The notes under the pieces are model-generated. The model had not been told where the DNA came from. It worked only from the letters and a program-made list of their open reading frames with translations, and searched no databases. 64,000 bases of DNA, from the NCBI GenBank assembly GCA_033977485.1, contig CM066984.1:44213100-44277099 (forward strand), read 5' to 3'. The DNA is from Hydrangea macrophylla. Its lineage: Eukaryota; Streptophyta; Magnoliopsida; Cornales; Hydrangeaceae. Position numbers and translations under genes: made by a program. This document shows, in pieces, positions 34,831-45,929 of the stretch; within the stretch, counting starts at the first letter, position 1; each line of letters starts with the position of its first letter.

Positions 34831-36072
34831 ATACGTGGATGTTTGGAATTTCATTAAAAAAGGAGAATACCCTGGGGGAGTGTTAGAGAAGGACAGAAAG
34901 GCGAGCCGAAGGTTCTCTGCCCAATTTGTGATCTATGCAGATAGGTTGTGGAAGAAGTCGTATATCGGGTTCAATCTGGAGTATTTATACGGAAGGGAGG
35001 CTAGGAGGATGATGGAAGAAATACACAAAGGAGTCTGTGGGCCCCACATAATGGACATATGCTAGCCAAGAAGATAATTCAACAGGGGTATTACTGGACC
35101 ACTTTGGACAAAGACTGCTGTGAGTACATCAGAAGATGCCATAAGTGTCAGATCCATGCAAATCTAATGCATACTCCACCTTCCCATCTCTATAGCATGA
35201 TCACGCCATGGCCTTTCTCTTTTTGGGGCATTGATATCATCGGTGAGATAGTTCCAAAGGCATCCAATGGACACCGATACATAATCGTGGCAATTGATTA
35301 TTTCACCAAATAGGTAGAGGCAGTGTCATATGCCACTTTAAAGGCTAAAGATGTGGTGAGCTTCATAGAAAAGAACATAATTTGCAGATATAGATTCTCG
35401 AATGAGTTCATTTCGGATCATGGTAGCCATTTCCAGGGAGAAGTTATCCAACTCTTAGAAAAGTACAAGATCACCCACCATCAGTCTTCCCCCTACAGGC
35501 CTCAAACGAACGGAGCAGTACAAGCGGCAAATAAGAATGTTAAAGCAATCATCGGGAAAACGACTGATACATACAAAGATTGGCACGAGAAGTTACCATT
35601 TGCATTGTGGGGATACCGCAGCTCTGTAAGAACATCTACAGGAGCTATGCCGTACTCATTGGTTTATGGGATGGAAGCCGTTCTTCCAGTCGAAGTAAAA
35701 ATACCTTCTTTGAGAGTCTTGATAGAGTGTGAAGTGGCTAAGTTGGAATAGATGCGAGAGAGGTATGAAGAACTGATGTTGCTTGATGAGAAAAGGTTGG
35801 CTGCAATAAACCATACTCGAGGGTACCAAAAGAGGATAGCTCATGCTTTCAACAAAAGGGTCCGCCCAAGGAAGCTTGTTGAGGGTGACCTGGTCCTCAA
35901 AGAACTGAAAGTGCCTGTTTACAACCCTAGAGGAAAATTCAAGCCTAACTGGGTCGGGCCATACATCAATAAGACTCTCCTCTCTGGAGGAGTGGCCTAT
36001 CTCATGGGCCTTGTCGGGGTTGAATTTAAACAACCAATTAACCTCGACCGCCTCAAGAAATATTTTGCTTGA
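34831..36072 (+). pseudogene. Element B: integrase with catalytic Glu changed to Gln
   Basis: The zinc-binding N-terminus is KGVCGPH...MLAKKIIQQGYYWTTLDKDCCEYIRRCHKC (about 35028-35150, one frameshift at 35060). The core has Asp in WGIDIIGE (35233-35235) and Asp in ISDHGSHF (35416-35418). The third catalytic position, normally Glu in NGAVEAANKN, is CAA (Gln) at 35521-35523, 35 codons after the second Asp. A single G-to-C or equivalent change would abolish strand transfer. A TAG lies at 35312-35314 and another at 35750. The C-terminal RGKFKPNWVGPYINKTLLSGGVAYLM module ends at TGA about 36070. No chromodomain is seen, as expected for Tat. Confidence 0.9.
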
Positions 36073-36760
36073 AGCCTTATTTTTTTTCAAAACCTCATAC
36101 CTTGATGAACTACGCTGGAACTGATTCCTACTAGAGGATATTTAGACAACTAGCTCGGTTCGGTCATTAATAAATTGCCCGAGTGGCACCTTCTGTCAAG
36201 CCTTAAACCGAACTATTGCAGACCTGATACCCACTTGGGGATAAGTAGGCAGACTCTCAAAACCCTTCGGTCCATAAAAAAAAACCTGCACCAAACTTGG
36301 GGCAAACTCCCGTTTGCCCGGAATCACTTCAGAGCCCCATAAATAGGGGCAAACTTCATTTGCTAAGCCGAAGAACTCAGATAATGTCTAAACCTATCTC
36401 TGGATCTCCTGGTCGTCAAAATAAGTAATATAAAAGAACGAATGAGGATTCATGGTATAGGATGATTAAAGCTTCAAGCAAGGATTCAAAGCAAAGTAAC
36501 AAAAGCCAAAAAGAGATTTTGAAAGGAGAATTTTTATAACTTAAAGATAAACTAAAAGATTGAATACATTGATTAAACATGCTAGAGCGTGCCCCTTTTT
36601 TTTAACATAAAAACATTTTCTGGAAATGAAAGAAGTACATCACATTCAGATGCGCAAGAAAGTAGACATGATTTGTCTGAAATTTTGTAAAATAAAGAAT
36701 AAAGCTTCGCCCTCTCTTGCTTTTATCTATGAATGTCTATGAAGTTAGTCTCTCAACTAG
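36073..36760 (+). other. Element B: segment between integrase and antisense genes, with modules and hairpins
   Basis: No gene. It holds two GAACTA...CTGAT.CC...GGGGATA..TAG.CA modules near 36101 and 36203. A perfect hairpin lies at 36300-36319 (GGGCAAAC, loop TCCC, GTTTGCCC), with a weaker one near 36346. The remainder (36370-36760) is AT-rich with nothing recognised. Confidence 0.65.
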
Positions 36761-36769
36761 GGTCTAAAT

Positions 36770-37829
36770 CTACAAGAGGTACTCAGCAGTAGGTATGACC
36801 GAAGCAGGAATCCTCTGAAAGGGAGCAGCTATCCTGTCATGCCAAGCCTCAACAAAAGCCCTCACAGTAGAGGAGCGTATGATCAAACTCCTCATAAAAT
36901 CTATAGCAATACCTTCAGTAACATTTTGAAGTAATCCATACTGATGGACCACTCGACCGGGAATGTAGAAAGTAGTGGCTTGCAAACTAGGTAACCAGAT
37001 ACTAGGTTTCCCAGGAAACTGCACTGCGATAGAGCAATAAGACCAATTCGGGCAAAACCAGCGAATATCACCAGAAGCGGGGTTTTTGAGCCAATTAAGC
37101 CATGCATCATCCGAACGGAATAAATGATGAACCTCAATGCGATCATAAGGAAGTGACCCATGAAGGTGTGAAGGATGCACGAAGAGATCCAAGCGCTCCA
37201 TGATCCAAAGTTGCAGGACGAAAGGGGCTCCCACAGATAACATGGCCCCGGTGGCATGAGCCTGATCTAATCCTATAAGGGTCTCGCCAAGAACTAGCAT
37301 GACGGAACTCTTCATCTCTCATAGACTACAGGCAACGGGTATGAGGATGTCAGAGGACGATTGGAAGAAGAAGTAAGAGAGCATGGTAATCGATAGTGCA
37401 CTACATCAGATAATCTGATATCCGCCGTCATAAGGATCTCCCATGGGAGCATAAACCGAGGAAAGTCGCTCAAAGTCAATATAACCGTCATGAACAAAAG
37501 AGCTTGTAGCACCATGTGATGTATGGAGCAGGATAGCCGAATCTTGAACATGGCCCGCCTGCACCAGTGGAACCACCAGATCCGCAAAAGGGTCGTATGA
37601 AGTATGGCGCTGAACTCTTCAAATAAAGGAAAGACCTCATGGAAACCAAAGCGAAAGACATGAAGGGAGGGATCCCAACACTGAATAGCAGCTCGAAGCA
37701 AGCCTTTGTTAAAAACATTCATCGAAAAGAGAAGAGGTCGTTCAGCCTGAAACACTCGAAATGTAGCCTATTAATGCGCGAGAGAGAATCCATCCATGGG
37801 AAGAGGATTTCAAAGCTGATGGGGGCCAT
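36770..37829 (-). pseudogene. Element B: antisense DUF7745-like gene
   Basis: Antisense to gag-pol. The protein pieces include NKGLLRAAIQCWDPSLHVFRFGFHEVFPLFEEFSAIL (about 37700-37590), VLQALLFMTVILTL...FPRFMLPWEILMTADIRLSDVVHYR, and ATGAMLSVGAPFVLQLWIMERLDLF (about 37250-37190). The C-terminal part is SGDIRWFCPNWSYCSIAVQFPGKPSIWLPSLQATTFYIPGRVVHQYGLLQNV. The WDPSY..F.FG-E--P..EEF phrase is the hallmark of DUF7745, known from plant transposon-related proteins of unknown function. A candidate ATG is at 37829 (MAPISFEI). A frameshift lies near 37745-37765 and another at an ATGA overlap at 37312-37315. A TATA-like box is at 37890-37896 and the GTGCCGC-type cluster at 37942-38030. Domain name from memory of the family; no search was run. 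Confidence 0.6.
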
Positions 37830-37889
37830 TATGGGAAGAAGTGAAGAAGAGAAAAGGATGTTTTGCGGAGTATTGGGGGAAGAAAGTGG

Positions 37890-38030
37890 TATAATAGGAG
37901 AATAAAGCTGTCTACCTACCCGCAGCACTCGATAAAGCTGGATGGCACTCAACGAAGTGCCGCGCGACAGTCTGTGAATGCCGTTGCGGCATTCACTGAG
38001 TGCCGCAAAGCCTAACCGAGTGTCGTTTGG
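37890..38030 (-). promoter_or_regulatory. Putative promoter of the antisense DUF7745 gene
   Basis: In the minus direction, a cluster of GTGCCGC/CGGCATTC motifs (38030-37942) precedes TATTATA (37896-37890) and the ATG at 37829. The strongest site is a palindrome at 37974-37996, with arms GTGAATGCCG and CGGCATTCAC around a 3-nt centre. The motif is the one clustered in the LTR promoter of this element. Confidence 0.5.
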
Positions 38031-38435
38031 AGTTTTACTTTGGCCAGGGTCTATTCGTAATGTTTTTAGCCCAACTGCAAACAGAAAACTAAATAAGCAT
38101 GCGCATCATACAGCACGAACAAGCAAGACCAAGCCATGGTCGCATACGTCCATTCGTTCATTCATTCATTTATTTATTTTTAACAAATAAAAAAAGATGG
38201 AAGCATTCAAGGACCAAGCTATGGTCACACATATAGCAAGCAGTAGTAAAAGCAGAAAAGATAAAAGCAGTCATAAAGCATGTAAAGACAGTAACTAAAA
38301 GATGTACGGATGCCTATTCTACCAGTAATCCTAGAGCTATCATCAAAACAAGTGTGTATATATACAGTCATCCCAGTGTATGTGTATCCTCACAGACGCT
38401 CAAAGATATAAAATAAAAGATGGAAAAGGGCACTG
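38031..38435. other. Spacer between the two antisense genes of B
   Basis: It contains a CATT/TTTA simple repeat near 38150-38185 and AAAGCAG-like short repeats to 38300. No gene is seen. It would hold the 3' UTR of the PMD gene; I could not pick a polyadenylation site. Confidence 0.5.
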
Positions 38436-41272
38436 TTAGCCCCGGTCGCGGCCCCGAGCCTGACGTTTGACGCATCGAAGAGGCTCCTCCTCTGACTCTA
38501 TCCCGCTCGCTATGCCTCTGCCTCCGCCTTCGCAGTCGCCAGTACCGCTCATCCCACCTCCGCCTCTACCACCACTGGTGCCTCCGCCTCTGCCTCCACC
38601 TCTACCTCGTCTGGCGCCGCTGCCTTCGGGAGATCCCCGGTAGTTCCCATCGAGATCCAAACTGCAAAAGCCGCTGCTCAAGCTCCCTCACCCGCAGAGT
38701 CAGTCTCCTGACCTCATCATCCTGTGAAGTGAAAAGTGAGTCGACTGAGCATAATAAAAGTGAAAAGTATTAATGAAAGGGAGTCGACTCAACTTACCCT
38801 GGCTCTCGCCTGAGCCTCGACAATCACCCGTGCCCCATCAGCCTAAGAAAAAAAAATCAATGAAAAAGGATTAGTGGAAGCAGAATAAGGATGCAAGAAT
38901 CGAAAATAAGGTCCTATAAGCTTACCTTCCACTCCTGACTGTGGATCCACTCTCTGATGCTATGAGCATAAAGTTGGCCCTCCTCCGCATAGTCCTGAGG
39001 GACATCATCATACTGGAGCGGAATGACGGGAGCGCGTGGGATACCGGGGGACCTCAATCATGAACTTCTCACCATAGGAAACGGTCCTGACACTCCAATC
39101 TCAAGGAAGCAAAGTCGGGGCCTGAGTCACAGCAGAAATAGGCTGCAAATAGAAGAAATGTAATCAATGATGAAATGTTTGGAAACTCAAAATAAAAGAA
39201 AGAATGCAGGAGCAAAGAGGACTCACCCAAGTTACTTCCATCAAAGGGACTCATCAGCCTCGCAGCTCGGAAAGCTGTATATCCATCAGGAGAATCCACA
39301 AGTGTTTGAATCGAGACTCCCTCAAAAGCAGCTATAAGCCGGCAACCCTAAAGCGTATCCATGGCCCTCATCGAAGCAAGAGGGGGGTGTGGCACAAAAT
39401 AATTAGAGCCATCAGTGACTGCCTGGTCACTCTCTCACCTAAGTACCAATCCCTAGCCTCGGGTCCGTCCAATAGAATCCTCATCGGGTCATACCCACCC
39501 GACCACCGTATCCCGACAGGAGCCTCAGGAAGCACGTCCCTCCAGGGCTGTTACTCCACGTGTTGTACTCGCAAAGTCGTCAGGAAGTTCCTGAATGAGA
39601 TAAAGTCATGGGCCCCAGTCTTCCACCCCACCCGGTCATTCACCCACTTCAGCCCCTGGGGCATGATGAGGGCGTCTGCTGGTCGCGTCCTAGGCGACAT
39701 CATGTGAAGATACTCGTGGGACCAAATCTGCAAAACAAGAAAGAGAGGAGTGTAAGGATCACATTCTTTTGAAAATTGATTAGAAAAGGAAATAAAATAA
39801 AAGAAAAGAGAAGTGTTACATACCTCCCACGCCCTCCAGAAACCGCCAGTGGAGGCCGGGTGATCCAGGGATATCTCTCCCATATGCATATATAAGATGG
39901 CCAATCCAGCACCAGCCGAATCGTACTGGTAGATCTGGTCCATGCGCTCCAAGGACCCCGCCAGCACCACGGAGATCCAGTCTTCCTTGGTGCTCAACAG
40001 GGAGCACCCCAGCACGTACATCAAAAAGCACTAAGCCATATTCTCATCAGTAAAGCCCGGCCAACCTCTGAAGGTGTCAAGGAACCACTTGGCCGTAACT
40101 AGGGGCTCCTCCAGGACCTCTCCAAGTAGCTCCTGCACCCTATCCCACTCGGTGACTACATCCAAATATCGTAGGAGCTCTCCTCTAAATGGGATCCCGG
40201 TGATCATGCTGAAGTCCAAGGGAGTCATCGTCATCTCCCCGAAATCAAAGTGGAAGGTGTTGGTGGTATCCCACCACCTCTCCGCCAGTGCGTGGATCTG
40301 TCGCAGGTCATTGGAGCTCTTCGTCAAGAGTTTGATGAAGTCTCCAAAACCTGCATCCCTGATGAACCCCTGTATGGTCTCACTCAGCTCCCCGTACAAC
40401 TCAAAGCCGTGAGCGAGACTGTCGTGGCCCTTTAGCACCTTGGGCTGCAACTGCAAGAAAGAATCACAAGATTTGATGTCAGTAAATAAGAAAGAAATGA
40501 TAAGCAAAAAAATGAAGAGAAAGATAAAAGAAAGAAAGAAAAAAAATATATATATATGAAAAAAAATTAATAATAATAAAACAATAATAAATAATAATGA
40601 AACAATATCTACGTTTTTTTTCGAGATATAGGTTTTGAGAGTGGCGTGACCATGAGGTACGGGAGAATAAAAATAGTTTTTGAGAGAATTTCACGAGCGT
40701 TGATTTCACATTTATGAAAAGTTGGTCGTCGTGAACAGAATAGAAAAAAGCACTAATAAAGAATGAATGAATAATGGAAGTGCCTAGAGCACTGGTTTAT
40801 TATTTATTAAGGGATGTCCGAGGTTTTAATTAGCATACATCACAGTTAGAATTCTTTAAGAAAAGTTAATGAAACTGAATCTGCGCATATACCGATGGGA
40901 CACCCAAGCATTCATAAGCATAGCATTCATTTTTTCCTTGTCCCCGCATTCGTAAAAGTTCGTAAGAAATAGGATAAAAGAATACAAAATTGAATGAGCA
41001 TCATTTAAAATATTCGAGACGCTCGAGAGTGCTACCAGCATAGCATTTGCATTTGAAATGAAGAATTTGAAGTTACATTGATTACCTTTAGCATTCATGA
41101 AGTTCACACGACGTAAGAATCGCAAAAGGAGCAAAGAGAGGGGCATGTTTACCTCACGCTTGAACGAGCGGGTAGATAAATGCTCATCTGGATCCTGGAG
41201 TAAGAGTGTAGTGTTAGGGTTGGGAGTGGCGTGGTACTTCGGCTTCTTCCTACTGCCAGAATCGCTCGCCAT
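38436..41272 (-). pseudogene. Element B: antisense plant-mobile-domain (PMD) gene with six exons
   Basis: The exons fit as 41272-41153, 40450-39824, 39727-39227, 39142-38936, 38842-38808 and 38721-38436. All five introns (702, 96, 84, 93 and 86 bp) begin GT and end AG, with pyrimidine-rich acceptors (for example TTGTTTTGCAG). The first joins keep frame (40 codons, then 209). Exon 2 carries the PMD core (HALAERWWDTTNTFHFDFGEMTMTPLDFSMITGIPF) and YVLGCSLLSTKEDW...AGAGLAILYMHMGE. Exon 6 starts with a heptad-like coil (DDEVRRLTLRVRELEQRLL) and ends in an Arg/Gly-rich tail. A TAG interrupts exon 2 (about 40035), and exon 3 has stops and a shift, so this copy is broken. PMD proteins are linked to silencing and meristem upkeep in hosts; the role inside elements is unknown. 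Confidence 0.8.
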
Positions 41273-41420
41273 GATCTGTCAAAGAGAAAAAGGAATTTGT
41301 GGTTAGATTCATGAATAAATTCAGAAAAACAATAAAAACAATGAGAATAATCCAAGTTTTGATCGAGCAAAACTAACTTGTGAGTACCGTAGATCAATAT
41401 AAGAGAAAAGAGGGGATGGG

Positions 41421-41650
41421 AGAAAATATATCCAAAGAGGTTTCGGTTTGAGAGAGGTTAAGAGAATGAATGAAAATGAAAATGAACTCTCAGTATAGGC
41501 TGCCGGCCACCAAACGCAGCATTCGATTTTCATGTGCGGCAGTCAGTGAAGTGCCGTGCGGCACTCTCTGAATGCCGCAGCGGCATTCCGTTAGTGCCGC
41601 ACGGCAGTCACGAACTGCCGCAAAAATCAGCGTGTGCCGCATTTGAGGCG
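41421..41650 (-). promoter_or_regulatory. Putative promoter of the antisense PMD gene
   Basis: On the minus strand the order is: motif cluster 41650-41505 (GTGCCGC/GCGGCAC pairs, for example GAATGCCGC-A-GCGGCATTC and AGTGCCG-TG-CGGCACT), TATATTTTC at 41430-41422, and ATG at 41272. Spacing and motif resemble the LTR promoter and the DUF7745 promoter of the same element. Confidence 0.5.
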
Positions 41651-41788
41651 GTTACCAGACCCTTCATCTTCCCACCAAAATTCAAATTGGGTCTCGAAAA
41701 TTAAATTTTAACCCCTAACATTTTGCCCTCATTGTGCTTTTGACCCCTGGAGATGGTTTACAGGACCAAACTAATTCTTGATTTCGCA

Positions 41789-42636
41789 AAATTGAAATAA
41801 ATTCGAGTCTTTGGACTCCAAATTTTGAAAATTAAAAGAAACTTGAGTCTGTGGACTCCAAATTTTGAAATTGAAATGACTTTGAGTCTATGGACTCCAA
41901 ATTTTGAAAAATTGAGATTGAATTTGAGTCTATTGACTCCAAAAATTAAAAAATTTTGAGTCTGTTAACTCCAAGTTTGGAAAATTGAAATAAATTCGAG
42001 TCTTTGGACTCCAAATTTTGAAAATTGAAATAAACTTGAGTATGTGGACTCCAAATTTTTAAAAATTAAAATAAATTTGAGTCTGTGGACTTTAAAATTT
42101 TGAAAATTGAAATAAACTTGAGTCTGTGGACTCCAAATTTAGAAAAATTGAAATAAATTTGAGTCTGTGGACTCCAAATTTTGAAAATTGAAATAAACTT
42201 GAGTCTGGAGACTACAAAGTTTGAAATTGAAATGAATTTGAGTCTGTGGACTCCAAATTTTGAAAATTTGGGATTGAATTTGAGTCTGTTGACTTCAAAA
42301 ATTGAAAATTTTTTGAGTCTGTGAACTCCAAGTATGGAAAATTGAAATAAATTCGAGTCTTTGGACTCCAAATTTTGAAAATTGAAATAAACTTGAGTTT
42401 GTGGACTCCAAATTTTGAAAAATTGAAATAAATTTGAGTCCGTGGACTCCAAATTTTGAAATTGAAAAGAATTTGAGTCTGTGGACTTCAAAATTTTGAA
42501 AATTCAAATTGACTTTGAGTCTGTTGAGTCTAAAAATTGAAATGAATTTGAGTCTGTGAACTCCAAGTTTGGAAAATTGAAATAAATTTGAGTCTTTGGA
42601 CTTCAAAATTCTGAAAGTGAAATGAATTTGATTCTG
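41789..42636. repeat. Tandem array of about 21 units of 38-42 bp
   Basis: The unit reads roughly GAGTCTGTGGACTCC plus AAATTTTGAAAATTGAAATAAACTT. Each copy has a GAGTC...GACTC hairpin. It lies between the PMD gene and the 3' LTR of B, the 3'-UTR position where Tat-lineage elements are known to carry variable tandem repeats. Minus-strand open frames through it (for example 42066-42491) only reflect a unit near 39 bp, giving a 13-residue repeat like FQNLESTDSNLFQ. I do not call them a gene. Confidence 0.9.
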
Positions 42637-42678
42637 CTCGACCCCTGATTCATCCAAATATGGTTGCCCCATTTTTTA

Positions 42679-43085
42679 GAGTGTAACGGATTTGCATTCT
42701 TGGTTCTCGCAACAGGTTTACGTTAACCCTCATTTTAGGAATATAACGGATTTATATTCTCTATCCTCGTTACAGATTTGCCATGATCAAAATCTTGAGA
42801 GTGTAACAGATTTGCATTCTCGGTTCTCGTAACAGATTTGTGTTAACCCTCATTTTAGGAATATAACGAATTTATATTCTCGATCCTCGTAATAGATTTA
42901 CGTTGATCCTATTAGGGTGTAACGGATTTACACTCTCGGTACACATAACAAATTTACGTTAACCATTTTCCTGGGAATATAACGGATTTATATTCTCGAT
43001 CCTCGTAACAGATTTATGTTGATCCTATTAGGGTGTAACGGATTTGCGCTCTCGGTTATCGTAACAGATTTACATTAACCCTTGT
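42679..43085. repeat. Tandem array of about 117-bp dimers (two alternating 59-bp subunits)
   Basis: Seven subunits alternate. Type 1 (GTGTAACGGATTTGCACTC) begins near 42679, 42798, 42914 and 43031. Type 2 (GAATATAACGGATTTATATTC) begins near 42738, 42858 and 42973. Both contain CTCGTAACAGATTTACGTT. Type 2 holds a perfect hairpin, GAATATAA/TTATATTC around CGGAT. This is a higher-order repeat, distinct from the neighbouring GAGTC array. Confidence 0.85.
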
Positions 43086-43534
43086 CTTGGGTTAGAAATG
43101 CATTTTCTCGACCCTTGCAAACGAATCTTTACATCGGTCAACATTTGGTAATCTTCTCCGGCTAAGCGCATCACGAAATATGCATCACATATAGAGAAGA
43201 CATGGTGTAGAGTAAGCATGGCACTTGCTCGGTCAAGTTTATTTGAAAATACCATCGCATGAGCATGTGCATCACGACAGGATAGGAGCATTCATCCGTG
43301 TGATTATTTGTGCTTGTGTATGCTTGACTCCTGCCCGAACTACATCTTGGTCTGATTCCTGAGGGGATACGTAGGCAGCTCATCATGGAGCACGACCAAT
43401 TAGAATTTTGTTGCGCGATGGCTTCCTTTTTGCAGCGCATTTTGTTTTTACCTGAACCTGACTGTTGGGTCAAAGGTTTGTCTTCACATGGGCTTCGACG
43501 TTCACTTGTGGTTTGCGTTGCTCCACGAGCTCTG
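43086..43534 (+). other. Element B: end of 3' untranslated region
   Basis: No gene. A third copy of the GAACTAC...CTGATTCC...GGGGATACGTAGGCA module lies at about 43336-43380, followed by GAGCACGACC, a block usual just before the polypurine tract of Tat elements. Confidence 0.6.
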
Positions 43535-43550
43535 TCGAAGAGGGGCAGAC
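43535..43550 (+). other. Polypurine tract of element B
   Basis: TCGAAGAGGGGCAGAC directly abuts the 3' LTR start (TATAGACACCCC, with TG changed to TA). It is the plus-strand primer site for reverse transcription. Confidence 0.8.
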
Positions 43551-44294
43551 TATAGACACCCCAATTTTGACCAAACATCGAGTTAAGGGGAGTGATACCT
43601 CCAAGACTAAATGATGACAATGTCCGGCCAACCTAGGACTTCCAAAGATGATTCAAACTCTTCGAAAGACTCTCTAACCTAAACAACAAGCAAGAAAAGA
43701 AAGAAAGAGGATAATTGAGGCAAAACGGCACATAGACAGATTTGCGGCAGTCACGGGCTGCCGTTGCGGCACTTCGTAATTGCCGGAACGGCATTCAGGG
43801 AGAGCCGCACCGGCATCCATTAACTGCCCCTAAAATGCTTCAAGTGCCGCTAAATTTGAAAATTCTAAAAAAGACGGTAGTCCATGGAGTTGTCCGCGGC
43901 ATTCCATGAGTGCAGTTTCAGCATTTAGAGAATGCCGCACCGGCGTTCACTAAGTGTCATTCCGGCATTCAGTGAGTACCGCTTCCATCTCCAGGGAGTA
44001 CCGTATTTTTGTGACAGTCTGTCCAAAAGTAGGTCGGTTTATACCATCAAAAGGCGGCGGGAATTAGGATTTTGGCTGCAAATTTTCAAAAAGGACCCCC
44101 TAATGATTGCCTATATATAGAAGGTATGTATCCCATTATTAAGGGTGGAATATTAGAATGTTAGGATCCCAATATTGATTCCCCTTTAAAATTTTCTAAA
44201 TATAGAAAGAGTAGTAGAGTTGAAAGAAGAGCTTGATCATCATTTGGAAGGTCTTAAAGAAGCCAAGAAGTTGAGGATACTTAGAGGTAAAACT
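43551..44294 (+). mobile_element. Element B: 3' LTR, first part
   Basis: It is collinear with 25543-26290 of the 5' LTR, including the GTGCCGC cluster and TATA box (44111-44120). It is interrupted after AAACT (44290-44294) by element E1. The sequence continues at 53637. Confidence 0.9.
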
Positions 44295-45929
44295 TAACAC
44301 GAGAATTATTCTTCTGTGCGCTTGTGTGCTATACCCAAGTGTAAGTAATCGTGCAAGTAGTATTCTGGTTAAGTCCAGCTCGATCCCACAGGGAAGGTGT
44401 TAAACTAATTACTCAGATTAATCTCAAACAAGAAAATAAAAATCAATATTTTAAAAAGAGTATAGAACACAAAGTTCCACAATTTATCAACTACTAAAGA
44501 TAAAACAATTAAACTAAATTAAACTAATTACTAACTAATTAATTAAAGCAATGATTTAAAATGTGTTTTTCTTACTAAAAAGGAATGTTGGGATTACACG
44601 AATCTACCGCAACCTAGCCATCTACCATGCTGTTGCATTGAAGCTCAATGGAGCACACTCTCCACAGTATTCCGTATTTCTCTTAGGATAAAGAATCTAT
44701 AGTCCTTTCATGACCGGGACCATATCATCACAATTATGTTTGAAATAGATAAAAGCAGTTTAAAACAATAGTTTTGACTCTCATCTACAATGGTGTTAGC
44801 ATTGAGGGTGGTTTGCAAAATATATTGAAGAAAAATGCCTAAAGGCTTAAAGTTCACAGACTGTTTTGACAAACTGAGCGTTTGGGGACAATTTTATAAC
44901 AATCTAGTAAAGCAGAAAGTTTAAGAATACTGCATAGAATGTCCTCAAGAATTAGAGAGTTCGATCGATCAACGCGCTTTCGATCGATCGAATATGTTCA
45001 TCCCTCGATCAATCGAATTGACTTCGATCGCTCGACTGTATCTCTGTTTCGATCGATCGAGCCTTCTCGATCGATCAAGCATAGAAATTATATTGCTGCA
45101 TGGTAGAGGCTTGAGATCACGGTTTCATCGTGATCTCCCAACCTGGGGACTACTCAGATATCGTCTGGAGTGTCTCAGATTTGTTTCTTACGTAAAGTTC
45201 CATTAAGGGTGTGTTTGTTTGTGATTTTTGCAATGAATCTATGAAAATTAATTGTATAACTATAACTAACATGCAAGACTACTGGATAACAAGATATAAT
45301 ACTATAAATTAAGTGCAGAACATAAACAAAGTAACTTGGAAATGAAAACTTGTATTGAACAAAGGGAAATCCAAACCAAACAATGTGTATCCTTGATGGA
45401 AACCTACAAAATAAACAAAGTGAAGCTCTCTACTCTCTATAAACTGATGAAAATGAAAGTGGGCGTCCTTATGGACGTATACAATACGAGTATATATACT
45501 TAAGACCTAATGCTAGGGTTAAATCCCACTTCTGCTGCTTGCGCGTAAAATCTGATAAATGCCATGTTCGACGATCAAACAACTTTCGATCGATCGAATT
45601 TCTGGAGTTTTCGAGCGCTTGATCTTCTCTCGATCGATCGAACCTTCGATTGATCGAATGGTCTTCAATCGATCGAGGTTTACTTTTCATCTTTTACTTG
45701 TCTTCATTCAAATTTAGCACTCCCTTTTATCTTTCTCATCCAGTTCTTCACACAGCAACAGTAATCTGCACAAACTACAGCTAAAACAAACAACTTATCA
45801 TAATTTAATCAAACTGTGTACAAACTAACATTGTGATTCAAATTGCAAATAAATGAAGGAATTGTGAAATAATTTAGCAAATTTTCTTCTTTTAGCGCGG
45901 TTGTATTTTACAAATACCCCCGCTTGTCA
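44295..45929 (-). mobile_element. Element E1: 3' LTR
   Basis: It runs from TAACACGAG (decayed TGACACGAG) to CGCTTGTCA in plus orientation; 1635 bp. It is closely similar to the other LTR except for two 18-19 nt insertions inside GATCGATCGAA clusters. A minus-strand TATA (AGTATATATACTCG) lies near 45489-45502, with palindrome clusters on both sides (44960-45080 and 45565-45680). The polypurine tract next to it is not obvious (minus strand GTTGGTGGTTG). Confidence 0.9.

Noticed and set aside
38436..41272. PMD gene as an independent host gene that B inserted beside
   Set aside because: It lies between the integrase and the polypurine tract of B, and A carries the same gene in the same place and orientation.
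41789..42672. Minus-strand open frames of 125-141 codons through the GAGTC array
   Set aside because: They exist only because the repeat unit is close to 39 bp; the product is a 13-residue echo of the DNA repeat, with no start context or family resemblance.
42679..43085. Array of promoters because of repeated TATA-like TTATATTC
   Set aside because: The AT motif is part of the hairpin in every repeat unit; nothing downstream suggests transcripts.
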